Below, in pieces: positions 9,857-17,786 of a DNA stretch of 64,000 nucleotides (its first letter is position 1; every line of letters begins with the position of its first letter). This stretch comes from Paraburkholderia sabiae (GTDB taxonomy: Bacteria > Pseudomonadota > Gammaproteobacteria > Burkholderiales > Burkholderiaceae). The translations under genes and the position numbers were made by a program. The notes beneath the pieces were generated by a model, which ran no database searches, was not told the origin of the DNA, and was given only the letters and a program-made list of their open reading frames with translations. The DNA is taken from contig NZ_CP125298.1 of NCBI RefSeq assembly GCF_030412785.1, forward strand, positions 335,868-399,867, given 5' to 3'.

Positions 9857-11076
9857 GATGCCCCCTTCATTGAGACGCGACCACATCTAGGTACCGGTAG
9901 CGCAACCTGGCGCAGCGCCTCCACATGCAGGCGAAGATAGACACACGTGCTCTCGAGGGAATGGTGACCGAGCAGATCGCCGATCATCTTTACTCCGACA
10001 CCTCGCTCGAGCAAGCGCATGGCGAAGCTATGTCTTAGGCAGCAGGGACTGGTTTGAAGAACGGGCAGGCCACTGAGTCGTGCACGCTTGGCATAGATGT
10101 GTTCGATCGTTGCCGCCTTGATCGGACCGGCCGGGCAGCGCATTCTCAGGAATAGCCGGCGCGTGCTCGTCAGGGATGGTCGGCGGCGTAGATAGCGCTC
10201 GAGTACATGTCGCGTTCGGCCGTTAAGCGGCATAACTAATACCGACCGGGTCTTGCGCTGGTCCACATGCAGGATATCGTTCTCCCAGTCTATCGAGTCG
10301 AGCGTCAAGCTGGTGACTTCTGAAGGGCGCAGCCCATAGTAGGCCATCAGGTACAGAATCGCGTGGTCACGGCAACCCTCAACGCTAGCACGGTCGATCG
10401 AATGCAGAAGCTTGCTTACCGTGCTCCAATCCAACGCCCGCGGTGGCAGTTCTCCGCGATATGTACGCGGCGTGTCGATAACATCGAGCCGATTCCTTGT
10501 GTAGCATTGATTGGCGCAGAACCGCAGAAAGGCACGCAAGTGCGCAATCGTATGCTGAAGTGTCTGGCGGCAAAGACGCTTGCTGGTCTGCTCAACAAAG
10601 CGCTCAACATCGTTCGGTGTGACGCTGGCAAGGCGGCGCTTCGAACAGGCGCTCGACAGGAAGCCAGTAACCGTCCTCAGGTGTTGTTCGACTGTTGCAG
10701 GAGCAAGTCCGCGCAGATCAATGAGGTGGGATCGGTATTGCGAAATAAGCGGATCAAACCGGCTCGGTTTAGCTGCCGGAATGAAGAGACCTCGATCACA
10801 CAAAAACCGCACTGTCGCTCGCTGCGTGGCACGGTATGACGTCTCGTGCGACCACGGTGCGAACCAGTGTGACAGCGCGGTCGAAGTAATCGGCAGGCAG
10901 GTGCCGGCCGCTACATGGTTATAGGCAAGAACCTCACGGAACCGGTGTACATGGCGCTGTGCGCAAATGCGGGTATAACCGCGCTCGACGATCCAAGCCG
11001 CAAAATTGCTGACCAACGGCCCTTGCGGGCCTGCAGCATAGTGCGGCCAATCGCGGGAAAAGAGAAATTCGAGCAT
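9853..11076 (-). CDS. RIT-1 first tyrosine recombinase, altered HxxR box
   Basis: 407 residues, with an extra N-terminal region of about 100 residues before the core-binding domain (LAPATVEQHLRTVTGFLSSA). The Arg is in YYGLRPSEV and the late His and Tyr are in LGHHSLESTCVYLRLH. The box II His is replaced: the sequence reads SPCCLRHSFAM where relatives have PHxLRH. This may weaken catalysis or reflect a structural role. It is first in the three-gene operon. Confidence 0.85.
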   Translation of the reverse strand: MLEFLFSRDWPHYAAGPQGPLVSNFAAWIVERGYTRICAQRHVHRFREVLAYNHVAAGTCLPITSTALSHWFAPWSHETSYRATQRATVRFLCDRGLFIPAAKPSRFDPLISQYRSHLIDLRGLAPATVEQHLRTVTGFLSSACSKRRLASVTPNDVERFVEQTSKRLCRQTLQHTIAHLRAFLRFCANQCYTRNRLDVIDTPRTYRGELPPRALDWSTVSKLLHSIDRASVEGCRDHAILYLMAYYGLRPSEVTSLTLDSIDWENDILHVDQRKTRSVLVMPLNGRTRHVLERYLRRRPSLTSTRRLFLRMRCPAGPIKAATIEHIYAKRARLSGLPVLQTSPCCLRHSFAMRLLERGVGVKMIGDLLGHHSLESTCVYLRLHVEALRQVALPVPRCGRVSMKGAS

Positions 11077-11212
11077 GTGAATCTGCCATTCAAGTGAACG
11101 GAAGAATCACAATAGCTCGTTCCAGTTATGTGTAGTTCTCCGGCCTCAAAGTCCCGCTCGTCAAGGGTCACGGAACTTGAGTCCACATAACGAGGTGCTG
11201 CACATAGGGCAG

Positions 11213-11298
11213 AGGATTTTTTGTTTATCGGTCGCGGCTTGGGATGCATGAGCCGAACCGACGGGGTTGGCCCGCGAGCGGTAAATAAAAAATCGTTT
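11213..11298. repeat. IS91-1 terminal palindrome
   Basis: ATTTTTTGTTTATCGGTCGCGG and CCGCGAGCGG-TAAATAAAAAAT are imperfect complements around a loop. IS91-2 (46899-46980) and IS91-3 (50701-50782) have equivalent structures with similar arms but different loops. They are probably element-end secondary structures used by the HUH transposase. Confidence 0.6.
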
Positions 11299-11565
11299 GT
11301 GCTGAACCGCTCCGCAGGCGGTAGCAGCTATGGGCATTGAATGGTTGGTGAGGTCATCCAGTGCCCGCCACGCGCGTTGGCCAGGCACGGGTGGATGATG
11401 ACGCGCAGTGCATGTGTGCGCAAGGGTGGTGGGAGGTTTGAGTTGGCGAGGTCAACGGTGCGGATTCCGGGGCGTTCGCCGACGGCAAAGACTCGACGAC
11501 GCAAGGCCAGGCGCGTTGCCATCCGGAATGCATGGAAACGTGACCGGCCGTGTTGCGAACGCGGA

Positions 11566-12777
11566 TCAGTGAGCATGGTGAGCGGGTGGCGGCGCGCGCG
11601 GCAATGCGCCTGGCAGGAAGGTTTCGATGCAGACCATGTGGCCCTTGCCGCAGACGGGGCAATCACGCAGGGACTTGCCGGTGAGCCGCTGGTAACGGTC
11701 TCGGTAGTCTTCGATCGGGTCGGGAATTTCGTCGGCAGGAGCCACGACGCCGAGCAGCCGGCGGCAGGTGGCCAGGCGGGCTGCCCGGTGGCAATTGGCC
11801 AGCAGGCCGTAGCTGCGAATGTGTTGGAAGCCGCCGGGCAGCACATGCAGCAGGAAGCGGCGGATGAATTCGTTGGCCTCGAGGGTCATGGTCTTCGTTG
11901 CGACGGGGTGTTTATAGTCTTTCCACCGGAAGGTGACGTGGCCGTCGTCGAAGTTGACCAGCCGGTTGTTCGAGATGGCCACGCGATGGGTATAGCGGCC
12001 CAGGTAGTCGAGCACGTGTCGGGCGTCGCCGAACGGAGGCTTCGCGTAGACCACCCACTCCGCCTGTGCAGCCGGCGCGAGAAAGGCGGAGAATGCCTGA
12101 ATGTTGACGAGCGGTTCAAGCTGGCCGTAGAAATGCAGTGCGCCGGTATCGAAGGCGTGGCGCAACTGTTCAAGAAACAGTCGCCGGAACAGCCGCGAGA
12201 GCAGACGCACGGGCAGGAAGAATCCGGGACGGCAGGCAATCCAGTGTTCGCCGTCCGGGGTGATACCGCCGCCCGGTACCACGCAATGCACGTGCGGATG
12301 ATGCTGCAGGTTTTGCCCCCAGGTATGCAGCACTGTGATGAAGCCGATCTCGGCGCCCAGGTGTTTCGGATCGGCGGCGATCGTGCGCAGGGTTTCGGCG
12401 CTGGTTCGGAACAGGATGTCGTAGACCACCCGCTTGTTCTGAAAGGCGAGCGCTGCGATAGGCTCGGGCAACGTGAAGACCACATGGAAGTACTCGACCT
12501 CAGGCAGCAGTTCAGCCTGCCGGTGTTCGAGCCATTGCGCGCGGGCGAGCGACTGGCACTTCGGGCAGGCGCGATGCCGGCACGAGTTGTAGGTGATGCG
12601 CTGGTGACCGCAGGCGTCGCATTGTTCGACATGCCCGCCGAGGGCCGCGGTGCGGCACAGCTCGATGGCGCTCATCGCACGCCGCTGGGCACGACTGAGC
12701 CCGTCGGCATGGGTCTGCCGGTACTGCGGGCCAGACTGGCGGAAGATGTCCGCCACCTCGAGCGCCACGTTCATCAC
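11566..12777 (-). CDS. IS91-1 HUH transposase
   Basis: 403 residues. The N-terminal zinc-binding region has CDACGHQ and CRHRACPKCQ. The HUH motif is HHPHVHCVVPGGG and the catalytic Tyr region is DYLGRYTHRVAISNNRL. A C-terminal CPVCGKGHM may form a second zinc site. Family members nick single-stranded DNA and drive rolling-circle transposition. The frame is intact. The start lies 7 bp after the recombinase stop, suggesting one transcript. Confidence 0.88.
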   Translation of the reverse strand: MMNVALEVADIFRQSGPQYRQTHADGLSRAQRRAMSAIELCRTAALGGHVEQCDACGHQRITYNSCRHRACPKCQSLARAQWLEHRQAELLPEVEYFHVVFTLPEPIAALAFQNKRVVYDILFRTSAETLRTIAADPKHLGAEIGFITVLHTWGQNLQHHPHVHCVVPGGGITPDGEHWIACRPGFFLPVRLLSRLFRRLFLEQLRHAFDTGALHFYGQLEPLVNIQAFSAFLAPAAQAEWVVYAKPPFGDARHVLDYLGRYTHRVAISNNRLVNFDDGHVTFRWKDYKHPVATKTMTLEANEFIRRFLLHVLPGGFQHIRSYGLLANCHRAARLATCRRLLGVVAPADEIPDPIEDYRDRYQRLTGKSLRDCPVCGKGHMVCIETFLPGALPRAPPPAHHAH

Positions 12778-12783
12778 CCGGGT

Positions 12784-13662
12784 TCAGAAATACTCGGGCG
12801 GACTGGGCGGAGGCTGCACGGGTTCAACGTGCGGCAGCAGATCAAAGGGGCTGGAGGTTTCACAGATGCTGCTGGTTGCCACTTTCAAGTACCTGGCCGT
12901 GGTCGAAAGGCTGCGATGGCCCATCAGCAGCTGGATCCTGCGGACATCGGTGCCACTCTCCAGCAGGTGGGTGGCGAAGGCGTGACGCAGCGAATGCGGG
13001 GTGATGGGTTTCTGGATGCCGCTGCGCTGCCGTGCGAGGTTGCACGCCCGTGCCACGGCAAACCGGGTGATCGGCTGGCCCGGGATGTCGCCCGGAAACA
13101 GCCACTCCCGTGGGTGAGCGTCGTGCCAGTACACTCGGAGGATCTCGAGCAGCCGTGGCGAGAGCATTACATAGCGATCCTTACGGTTTTTACCCTGATT
13201 CACACGGATTACCATGCGCTGGCTGTCGATGTCGGTGACCTTTAGATGCACGACTTCCGACACCCGCAGCCCGGCGGCGTACGCGGTCATCAGGATGGTG
13301 CGCTGCTTGAGACTGGCGACCGACTCGAAGAAGGCGGTGATCTCCTCCAGGCTGAGGACGACCGGCAGTCTGAACGGCTTCTTGGGCAACGGGAAGTCCT
13401 CGTCGCTCCAGGGTCGCTTGAGCGTCACGCGGTAGAGGAAGCGCAGTGCGCCGATCGTTGGACCGAGGCTGCCGGGGGCCAGCTTGCGCTCCTCGCGAAG
13501 ATGGATGAGCCACGCCCGGATCTCTTCGGGGCCGAGCAATTCTGGCGAGCGCTGGAAATGCCGGGAGAAACAGGATACCTGAATCAGGTAGGAATACTGG
13601 GTATTCTCCGTAAGGTTGCGGATCTGCATGTCATGTAGCATGCGTTGGCGCAGTGGCGTCAT
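12784..13662 (-). CDS. IS91-1 accessory tyrosine recombinase
   Basis: 292 residues from an ATG preceded by AGGAGG (reverse strand), with an N-terminal MTPLRQRMLHDMQIRNL. The core-binding domain is followed by Arg in YAAGLRVSEVVHL, Lys in NQGKNRKDRYV, HxxR in TPHSLRHAFATHLL and the Tyr in TTARYLKVA. An in-frame extension to 13764 is less likely. The same gene accompanies IS91-2 and a scrap of it accompanies IS91-4, so it is a stable part of this element type. Some IS91 relatives carry such a gene, but its role is unknown. Confidence 0.87.
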   Translation of the reverse strand: MTPLRQRMLHDMQIRNLTENTQYSYLIQVSCFSRHFQRSPELLGPEEIRAWLIHLREERKLAPGSLGPTIGALRFLYRVTLKRPWSDEDFPLPKKPFRLPVVLSLEEITAFFESVASLKQRTILMTAYAAGLRVSEVVHLKVTDIDSQRMVIRVNQGKNRKDRYVMLSPRLLEILRVYWHDAHPREWLFPGDIPGQPITRFAVARACNLARQRSGIQKPITPHSLRHAFATHLLESGTDVRRIQLLMGHRSLSTTARYLKVATSSICETSSPFDLLPHVEPVQPPPSPPEYF

Positions 13663-13838
13663 GGCGAGCCTCCTGGAAGCAGTGGGTGGAATGCCCAACC
13701 GGGCGTTCACATACTGCTCCTGGCGATACCGCCCACCACCTTGCCGGGGTTCAGCGCCAGACAACCCTCTTCATGAAACGTCAGCCATGGACCTGTGCTC
13801 ACCTCCCACTACCGCGTCAGCGGTTTAGTACAAGTCCA

Positions 13839-13860
13839 GTAACGTTTTGCACAACGTTAC
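13839..13860. repeat. Junction palindrome between IS91-1 and istB
   Basis: GTAACGTT-TTGCAC-AACGTTAC is an 8-bp perfect stem that ends one base before istB resumes at 13862. Comparable palindromes with other sequences occur at further recombinase-island junctions. Confidence 0.55.
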
Positions 13861-13861
13861 T

Positions 13862-14168
13862 TGATGACCTGTCATATGCCCGGAAGGACCAGGCCGAAAC
13901 CAGCGTGCTGTTCGAACTGATCGCCGAAAGATACGAGCGTCGTAGCCTTCTGATCACCGCCAACCAGCCGTTCTCGGGCTGGAACGATGTGTTTCCGGAT
14001 CCCGGTATGACCGTCGCTGCAATCGACCGGCTCGTCCATCATTCAACGATCTTCGAGATGAATGTCGAAAGCTACCGTCGTCGCACCGCCAGCGACAAAC
14101 AGAACAGCCGGCGCCGACAATCATCCGGCGACAATCAACAACAAGGAGCGACAACCATGACCGGATAA
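13862..14168 (+). pseudogene. istB: IS21-a IstB ATPase, C-terminal part
   Basis: It carries the rest of Walker B and the sensor regions: DDLSYARKDQAETSVLFELI, ERRSLLITANQPFSGWNDVF and DRLVHHSTIFEMNVESYRRR. The frame is open to 14168. Together with 7250-7764 it makes a normal-length IstB. The tail after 14100 is repeat-like (SGDNQQQGATT) and may run into the IS21-a right end, where GATGATTGTCG motifs are repeated. Confidence 0.85.
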
Positions 14169-14240
14169 CGACCGACAATCATCCCGGTCGACCGGCCAAG
14201 ATGATTGTCGATAAACCGGCCATGCTGCTTGACGCTATCT

Positions 14241-14638
14241 AGCTGGTTCGGCCGTGCCGCCTTGAACTGGCGATTGACCCGATCCAGTGGACGCGGGGCT
14301 ATGGCATCAGGAACAGTCGTGCGAACACGCTTACCTCGCATCACGCCGCGCAAACCCAGTTGCTTCATCAACCGTTCGACCGTGCAGCGCGCCACCGCAA
14401 TACGCTCCCGGTTCATCTGCTTCCAGACTTTATCGGCGCCGTAGACCTGCATGTTGGCCCGCCACACGCGCTCGATCTCCGGCCGCAGACGTTCGTCTCG
14501 GATTGCGCGAACAGAGCGCCGCGACGGATCCCGAAGCTGTGCGGCATGGCGTCGGTAGCCCGACGGGGCAATCCGCAAGACCTTGCAGATCGGCTCGACC
14601 CCGAAGGTGTCGCGATGCTGATCGATAAAGGCCTTCAG
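14241..14638 (-). pseudogene. IS3-a orfB, N-terminal half
   Basis: It reads AFIDQHRDTFGVEPICKVLR, RIAPSGYRRHAAQLRDP and DKVWKQMNRERIAVARCTVE up to ARPNQL, where IS21-a begins. No ATG is present where IS3-b has one, so expression may depend on frameshifting from orfA or on a weak start. The C-terminal half is at 690-1210. Confidence 0.8.
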
Positions 14639-14961
14639 GACTTGAAACGGCGGTCGAGCTCCGCCTGGGCGAAAAATGCGCTCGCGACCTTGAGAATCTC
14701 GTTGGCACGACGCAACTCCTTGACTTCGCGCTCCAGGGCCTTGAGGCGCTCGCGCTCGTCTGAGGTCACGCCATCGCGCTCACCGTGGTCGACCTGGTCG
14801 CGCTTGACCCACTCGTGCAGTGTCTGCCGTGTGCAGCCGATCATCGGAGCAATCGATTCGACCGCCGCCCACATCGACGGATGTTCGCTACGCTGCTCGC
14901 GCACCAGGCGCACTGCGCGCTCTCGGACTTCCGGGGAAAACTTCGTTACCTTCTTGTTCAT
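14635..14961 (-). CDS. IS3-a OrfA
   Basis: 108 residues, intact. A helix-turn-helix ([20 protein letters not shown]) is followed by a coiled coil ([20 protein letters not shown]) and ends [21 protein letters not shown], matching the end of IS3-b OrfA. It probably still makes protein, but its orfB is disrupted. Confidence 0.85.
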   Translation of the reverse strand: MNKKVTKFSPEVRERAVRLVREQRSEHPSMWAAVESIAPMIGCTRQTLHEWVKRDQVDHGERDGVTSDERERLKALEREVKELRRANEILKVASAFFAQAELDRRFKS

Positions 14962-15014
14962 GGCTCCATTCTCTCAAGAGTTGGAGCCTCCACAAAATCC
15001 GGGGCGGTTCATGG

Positions 15015-15104
15015 CCACCCGGACGTCAGCGGCCTTGGAAACGTCCGTTGGGTTGTCGAGCGTACGCATGCCTGGCTGCATCATTTCCGTCGTCTGCATG
15101 CTCG
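15015..15104 (+). pseudogene. IS5-type transposase, part 2
   Basis: It continues part 1 across the IS3-a target site with DVSGLGNVRWVVERTHAWLH and HFRRL. This is the conserved IS5 C-terminal E block (VVERT) and the helix after it. From about 15099 the sequence changes to a tyrosine-recombinase fragment on the other strand, so the IS5 C-terminus is lost. Confidence 0.75.
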
Positions 15105-15190
15105 CATGACCGAGCCATAGGGAGACTTCTCGCAGGTCTTTTGTCGCCTGCAGGACCGTTAGCGCTGAGGTATGCCGCCTATCTCTATCA
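15099..15190 (-). pseudogene. Tyrosine recombinase fragment (HxxR to LGH)
   Basis: Translation gives RRHTSALTVLQATKDLREVS then LWLGHASMQTTEM, the box II-to-His stretch of an integrase without its final Tyr. It meets the IS5 remnant on one side and a palindrome (CTATCTCT-ATCA-AGAGATAG, 15179-15198) on the other. Confidence 0.6.
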
Positions 15191-15204
15191 AGAGATAGTT
15201 GACA

Positions 15205-15306
15205 GACGGCCCCGATGAGCCTGATGCATCACGGCGTCGATCTGACCGTGATCGCGCTCTGGCTCGGTCACGAGTCCTCCGAGACTACTCAGATCTATTA
15301 CCGGCC
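15205..15306 (+). pseudogene. Tyrosine recombinase fragment ending at the active-site Tyr
   Basis: It reads MSLMHHGVDLTVIALWLGHE then SSETTQIY, the C-terminal catalytic segment of an integrase. The gene breaks just after the Tyr at the start of RIT-2. A fragment at 57931-58056 (YLHAHLGIKEQALAR to a stop) is what would be expected to follow it in the same protein family. Confidence 0.6.
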
Positions 15307-15437
15307 GAAAGTTTTTATGTGCAGTGTCGAATCCAGCCCCCGATAGCAAAGGTCTCCTGTCGTAGAAACTCTACATAAAAGCTGGGCAGGATGGGAAGGC
15401 CCGCAGCCAAGAATCGGCGGGCTCAATCTCCGCAGTC

Positions 15438-16448
15438 CTACAGCGAATGCAGCCACTCGAGCAGCGTTTTGTTCTGCTGCCAGGACGGCATCTTTGGAAG
15501 CGACGTACCGTCGGTGGCTTTCTCGAGAGCCTTGCGCTTCATCTCAAGATTTGCACGAGCATAGATCTCGGTTGTCTTCACATCGACGTGACCGAGGAAG
15601 TCGCGGATGATCTCGAGCGGCACGCCACTTTGCAGCAGGTGCATTCCCTTTGTGTGTCTCAGACTGTGCGGACTTACCCGCTGCGTGAAGTCGGGGTGAC
15701 TTCGTCGTACAGGAATCACATACTTCTGCAGGAGATACCGCACACCCGAGCGCGATAACCGTGTGCCGCGCCGGTTCTGGAAGAGTGGTTTGTCGGCGTG
15801 TTCAGGGGGATCGAGGTTGTTGTCGCGTCGATGCTGGCGTAGCAGTTCGACTGTCGAGTCCATCAGCGGCACGACGCGTAGCTTTCGCCCCTTTCCCATG
15901 AGCCGCACCTGCGATGGAGTATCCAGGCGCACGTCCCCGGCGTTCAGGTCAATCAACTCCTGCACCCGGGCACCGGTGTCATAGAGTACGCTCAACATCA
16001 CTGCGTCCCGGCGGCCCTCAGTCGTACGTAGGTCCGGTTGAGCGAGAAGCTGAGCAAGGTATTCCCTGGAGAGGTAACCGACGCTGGGGCGCGGCTGTCG
16101 CCGCAGCGGAATGGCGAGGACCTGCTGGCATTGCGACAGTTGCTCGGGTACTTCCGACTGTACGTAGCGGAAGAACGCGTGCAACGCAGCGAGGCGATGA
16201 TTCTGCGTGCGGACCGAAACGTGCCGGTCGTTGGTCAGGTGATCAAGGAATGCCTCGACCAGGGATACGTCGATTTGCGCCAGAGACAGACGCTCCAGTG
16301 CGATTCCCCGCACATCGCGACAGAATCGCAGCAGCAGGGTAAAGACGTCGCGATAAGCCTTGATCGTGTTGGGGCTCAGGTTGCGCTGGGCAGTCAGATG
16401 GTGCGTCAGGAAGCCGGTCACGAGCATTGAGAAATCCGTTGGTTTCAT
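15438..16448 (-). CDS. RIT-2 third tyrosine recombinase
   Basis: 336 residues. The core-binding domain (NLSPNTIKAYRDVFTLLLRF) precedes Arg in YDTGARVQELIDL, Lys in MGKGRKLRV, HxxR in SPHSLRHTKGMHLLQSG, and LGHVDVKTTEIYARANLEMK with the Tyr. All catalytic residues are present. It is closely related in layout to the third gene of RIT-1. The start ATG overlaps the stop of the second gene. Confidence 0.88.
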   Translation of the reverse strand: MKPTDFSMLVTGFLTHHLTAQRNLSPNTIKAYRDVFTLLLRFCRDVRGIALERLSLAQIDVSLVEAFLDHLTNDRHVSVRTQNHRLAALHAFFRYVQSEVPEQLSQCQQVLAIPLRRQPRPSVGYLSREYLAQLLAQPDLRTTEGRRDAVMLSVLYDTGARVQELIDLNAGDVRLDTPSQVRLMGKGRKLRVVPLMDSTVELLRQHRRDNNLDPPEHADKPLFQNRRGTRLSRSGVRYLLQKYVIPVRRSHPDFTQRVSPHSLRHTKGMHLLQSGVPLEIIRDFLGHVDVKTTEIYARANLEMKRKALEKATDGTSLPKMPSWQQNKTLLEWLHSL

Positions 16449-17428
16449 GACTTATTCCTCCGCGGGATGACATCCCCAAAGGCGGCGTTAGTACGTGCCG
16501 TGATCTCCGGAAATAGTTCGGCAATCAGATGCAGGTAGGTCTGCGTTCCGGCAAGGGATTGATGTCCCATGTAGGTCGCCAGTACCGGGAGCTTCGCATT
16601 GAGGTCAGCTCCCTCCTGGCACCACCGAAGCAACGCATGCACGGCATAGGCGTGACGAAGATCGTGTACGCGCGGCCCCTTGCCTCGACCGGGATGCGCG
16701 ATTCCACAGCGCAGCGGCAGGTCCCGGAATACCCAATACACAGCTGAGAGGCTGTACGGGCCGCCGGATGGAGAGGAGAAGAAGTAGGCATCGGACGGGC
16801 GATCGCCCATGACTTGTGCGTAGGTTCGAAGGCGCTGTACCAGCGGCAAGGCTGGTGGGACGAGCCTGTCCTTCGAAAATTTGCCATCACGCACCGTCTG
16901 GATCCCCCGTTCGAGGTCCACATCGGCTACGCGCAGATGCAGCACCTCGCCAAGTCGCAGGCCGCAGCCATACAGTAGCCGGAACACTTCCGGCATGACG
17001 AGATGCCGCATTGGAGCGCGTGCAGTCGGTGTCAGCTGGTCGACCGCGTCGAACAACCGGCTGATCTCGGCGTGGGTCAGAATGCGTGGTGAGAAACCGT
17101 CGTCGTACTTTACCAGCAGCGATCGGTCCGGCACATCGGCAGGATATCCCAACCGGCACATGAACAGGGCGAATTGGCGAACCGCGCAGATACGATGATA
17201 GTGGGTGCCCCTGCGCTCGTGGGGTTGTTTGGAAAGCCACTTGCGGCTGATGGAGCGCGGCAGCTCGCATTCCGATAGTGCTTCATCGCTCAGGAAGCGA
17301 TCAATGCGAGCCAGCAAGCGAGCGGCCTCATCATAGCGGTAACCACACGCCCGCTTCTCCTGAACAAACTGTTCCATGAGTGAGCCGACAGGACTTCGGA
17401 ACTGCGCGTTGAATGATCTACTCGACAT
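16445..17428 (-). CDS. RIT-2 second tyrosine recombinase
   Basis: 327 residues. The Arg is in LYGCGLRLGEVLHL, the HxxR box in VHDLRHAYAVHALLRWCQEG, and YMGHQSLAGTQTYLHL holds the late His and Tyr. It shares the middle-gene insert (WCQEGADLNAKLPVLA) with RIT-1 and RIT-3. The frame is intact. Confidence 0.88.
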   Translation of the reverse strand: MSSRSFNAQFRSPVGSLMEQFVQEKRACGYRYDEAARLLARIDRFLSDEALSECELPRSISRKWLSKQPHERRGTHYHRICAVRQFALFMCRLGYPADVPDRSLLVKYDDGFSPRILTHAEISRLFDAVDQLTPTARAPMRHLVMPEVFRLLYGCGLRLGEVLHLRVADVDLERGIQTVRDGKFSKDRLVPPALPLVQRLRTYAQVMGDRPSDAYFFSSPSGGPYSLSAVYWVFRDLPLRCGIAHPGRGKGPRVHDLRHAYAVHALLRWCQEGADLNAKLPVLATYMGHQSLAGTQTYLHLIAELFPEITARTNAAFGDVIPRRNKS

Positions 17429-17754
17429 GGCGCACCTCTTCGGTGTTCAGCGCGGCAGTGCGTAGGGTTTCCACGTCGGCTCTGCGTAGATCAACGTCGA
17501 CGTCGACGCCGCATGCCCCAGGATGTCGCCGATGACTTGAAACGGCGTCTGTTCATGGAGCAGCCGTGTCGCGAGTGTGTGGCGAGCGAGTGCAAACCAT
17601 GGCGTTGTGGAGCCCGAAAATGAATTCCGGCGAGGGCCTTCCAATACTCGACGATGTGATACAGGTTAGCAGTCTCACAGAAAGGTCGGAACGGCACATT
17701 CAATGTGAGGAACACTTCTCGACGTTCCGACTGAGGACGCCCCGACCTTAGAGG
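17425..17754 (-). pseudogene. RIT-2 first tyrosine recombinase, C-terminal remnant
   Basis: Only the end of the catalytic domain remains: ARHTLATRLLHEQTPFQVIG then DILGHAASTSTLIYA, after which a frameshift near 17490 leads to ADVETLRTAALNTEEVRHVE. The upstream part was lost when IS5-b inserted or recombined at 17752. Confidence 0.65.
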
Positions 17755-17786
17755 GTGTTAGGAACTTTGAGCTAGGCCTGGTAGGC

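Larger units (their letters stand above)
7765..11208. mobile_element. RIT-1 (recombinase-in-trio element) in istB
   Basis: Three overlapping tyrosine-recombinase genes are all read leftward. The ends carry inverted repeats CCTATGTGCAG (7768-7778) and CTGCACATAGG (11198-11208). Inside these, CTCCGTTATGTGGA and TCCACATAACGAGG are also partly complementary. RIT elements are known from many Proteobacteria as sets of three recombinases, with functions poorly understood. IS91-1 abuts directly at 11209. The pair together fills the gap in istB. Confidence 0.75.
11209..13829. mobile_element. IS91-1 (HUH transposase plus tyrosine recombinase)
   Basis: One end starts GCAGAGGATTTTTT directly after the RIT-1 repeat. 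The other carries CCGCGTCAGCGGTTTAG (13813-13829). Both ends recur in IS91-2, and the GCAGAG end recurs in IS91-3. It encodes a recombinase followed by the Y1/Y2-type transposase, read leftward. IS91 elements move by rolling-circle replication without target duplications, which agrees with the lack of any direct repeat here. Confidence 0.75.
15312..17754. mobile_element. RIT-2, first gene truncated by IS5-b
   Basis: A three-gene recombinase cassette is read leftward. Its left end has TTTTTATGTGCAGTG (15313-15327), resembling the RIT-1 tip CTATGTGCAGTG. The right end is missing because IS5-b begins at 17752. The second and third genes are intact with an ATGA overlap. Confidence 0.7.

Noticed and set aside
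11213..11298. Integron attC site
   Set aside because: The arms lack the RYYYAAC/GTTRRRY pairs, and the same structure is found at the tips of three IS91 copies.
11341..13245. 634-codon open frame on the + strand
   Set aside because: It is antisense to the IS91-1 transposase and recombinase, whose motifs are complete. The translation has no family features and reflects high GC.
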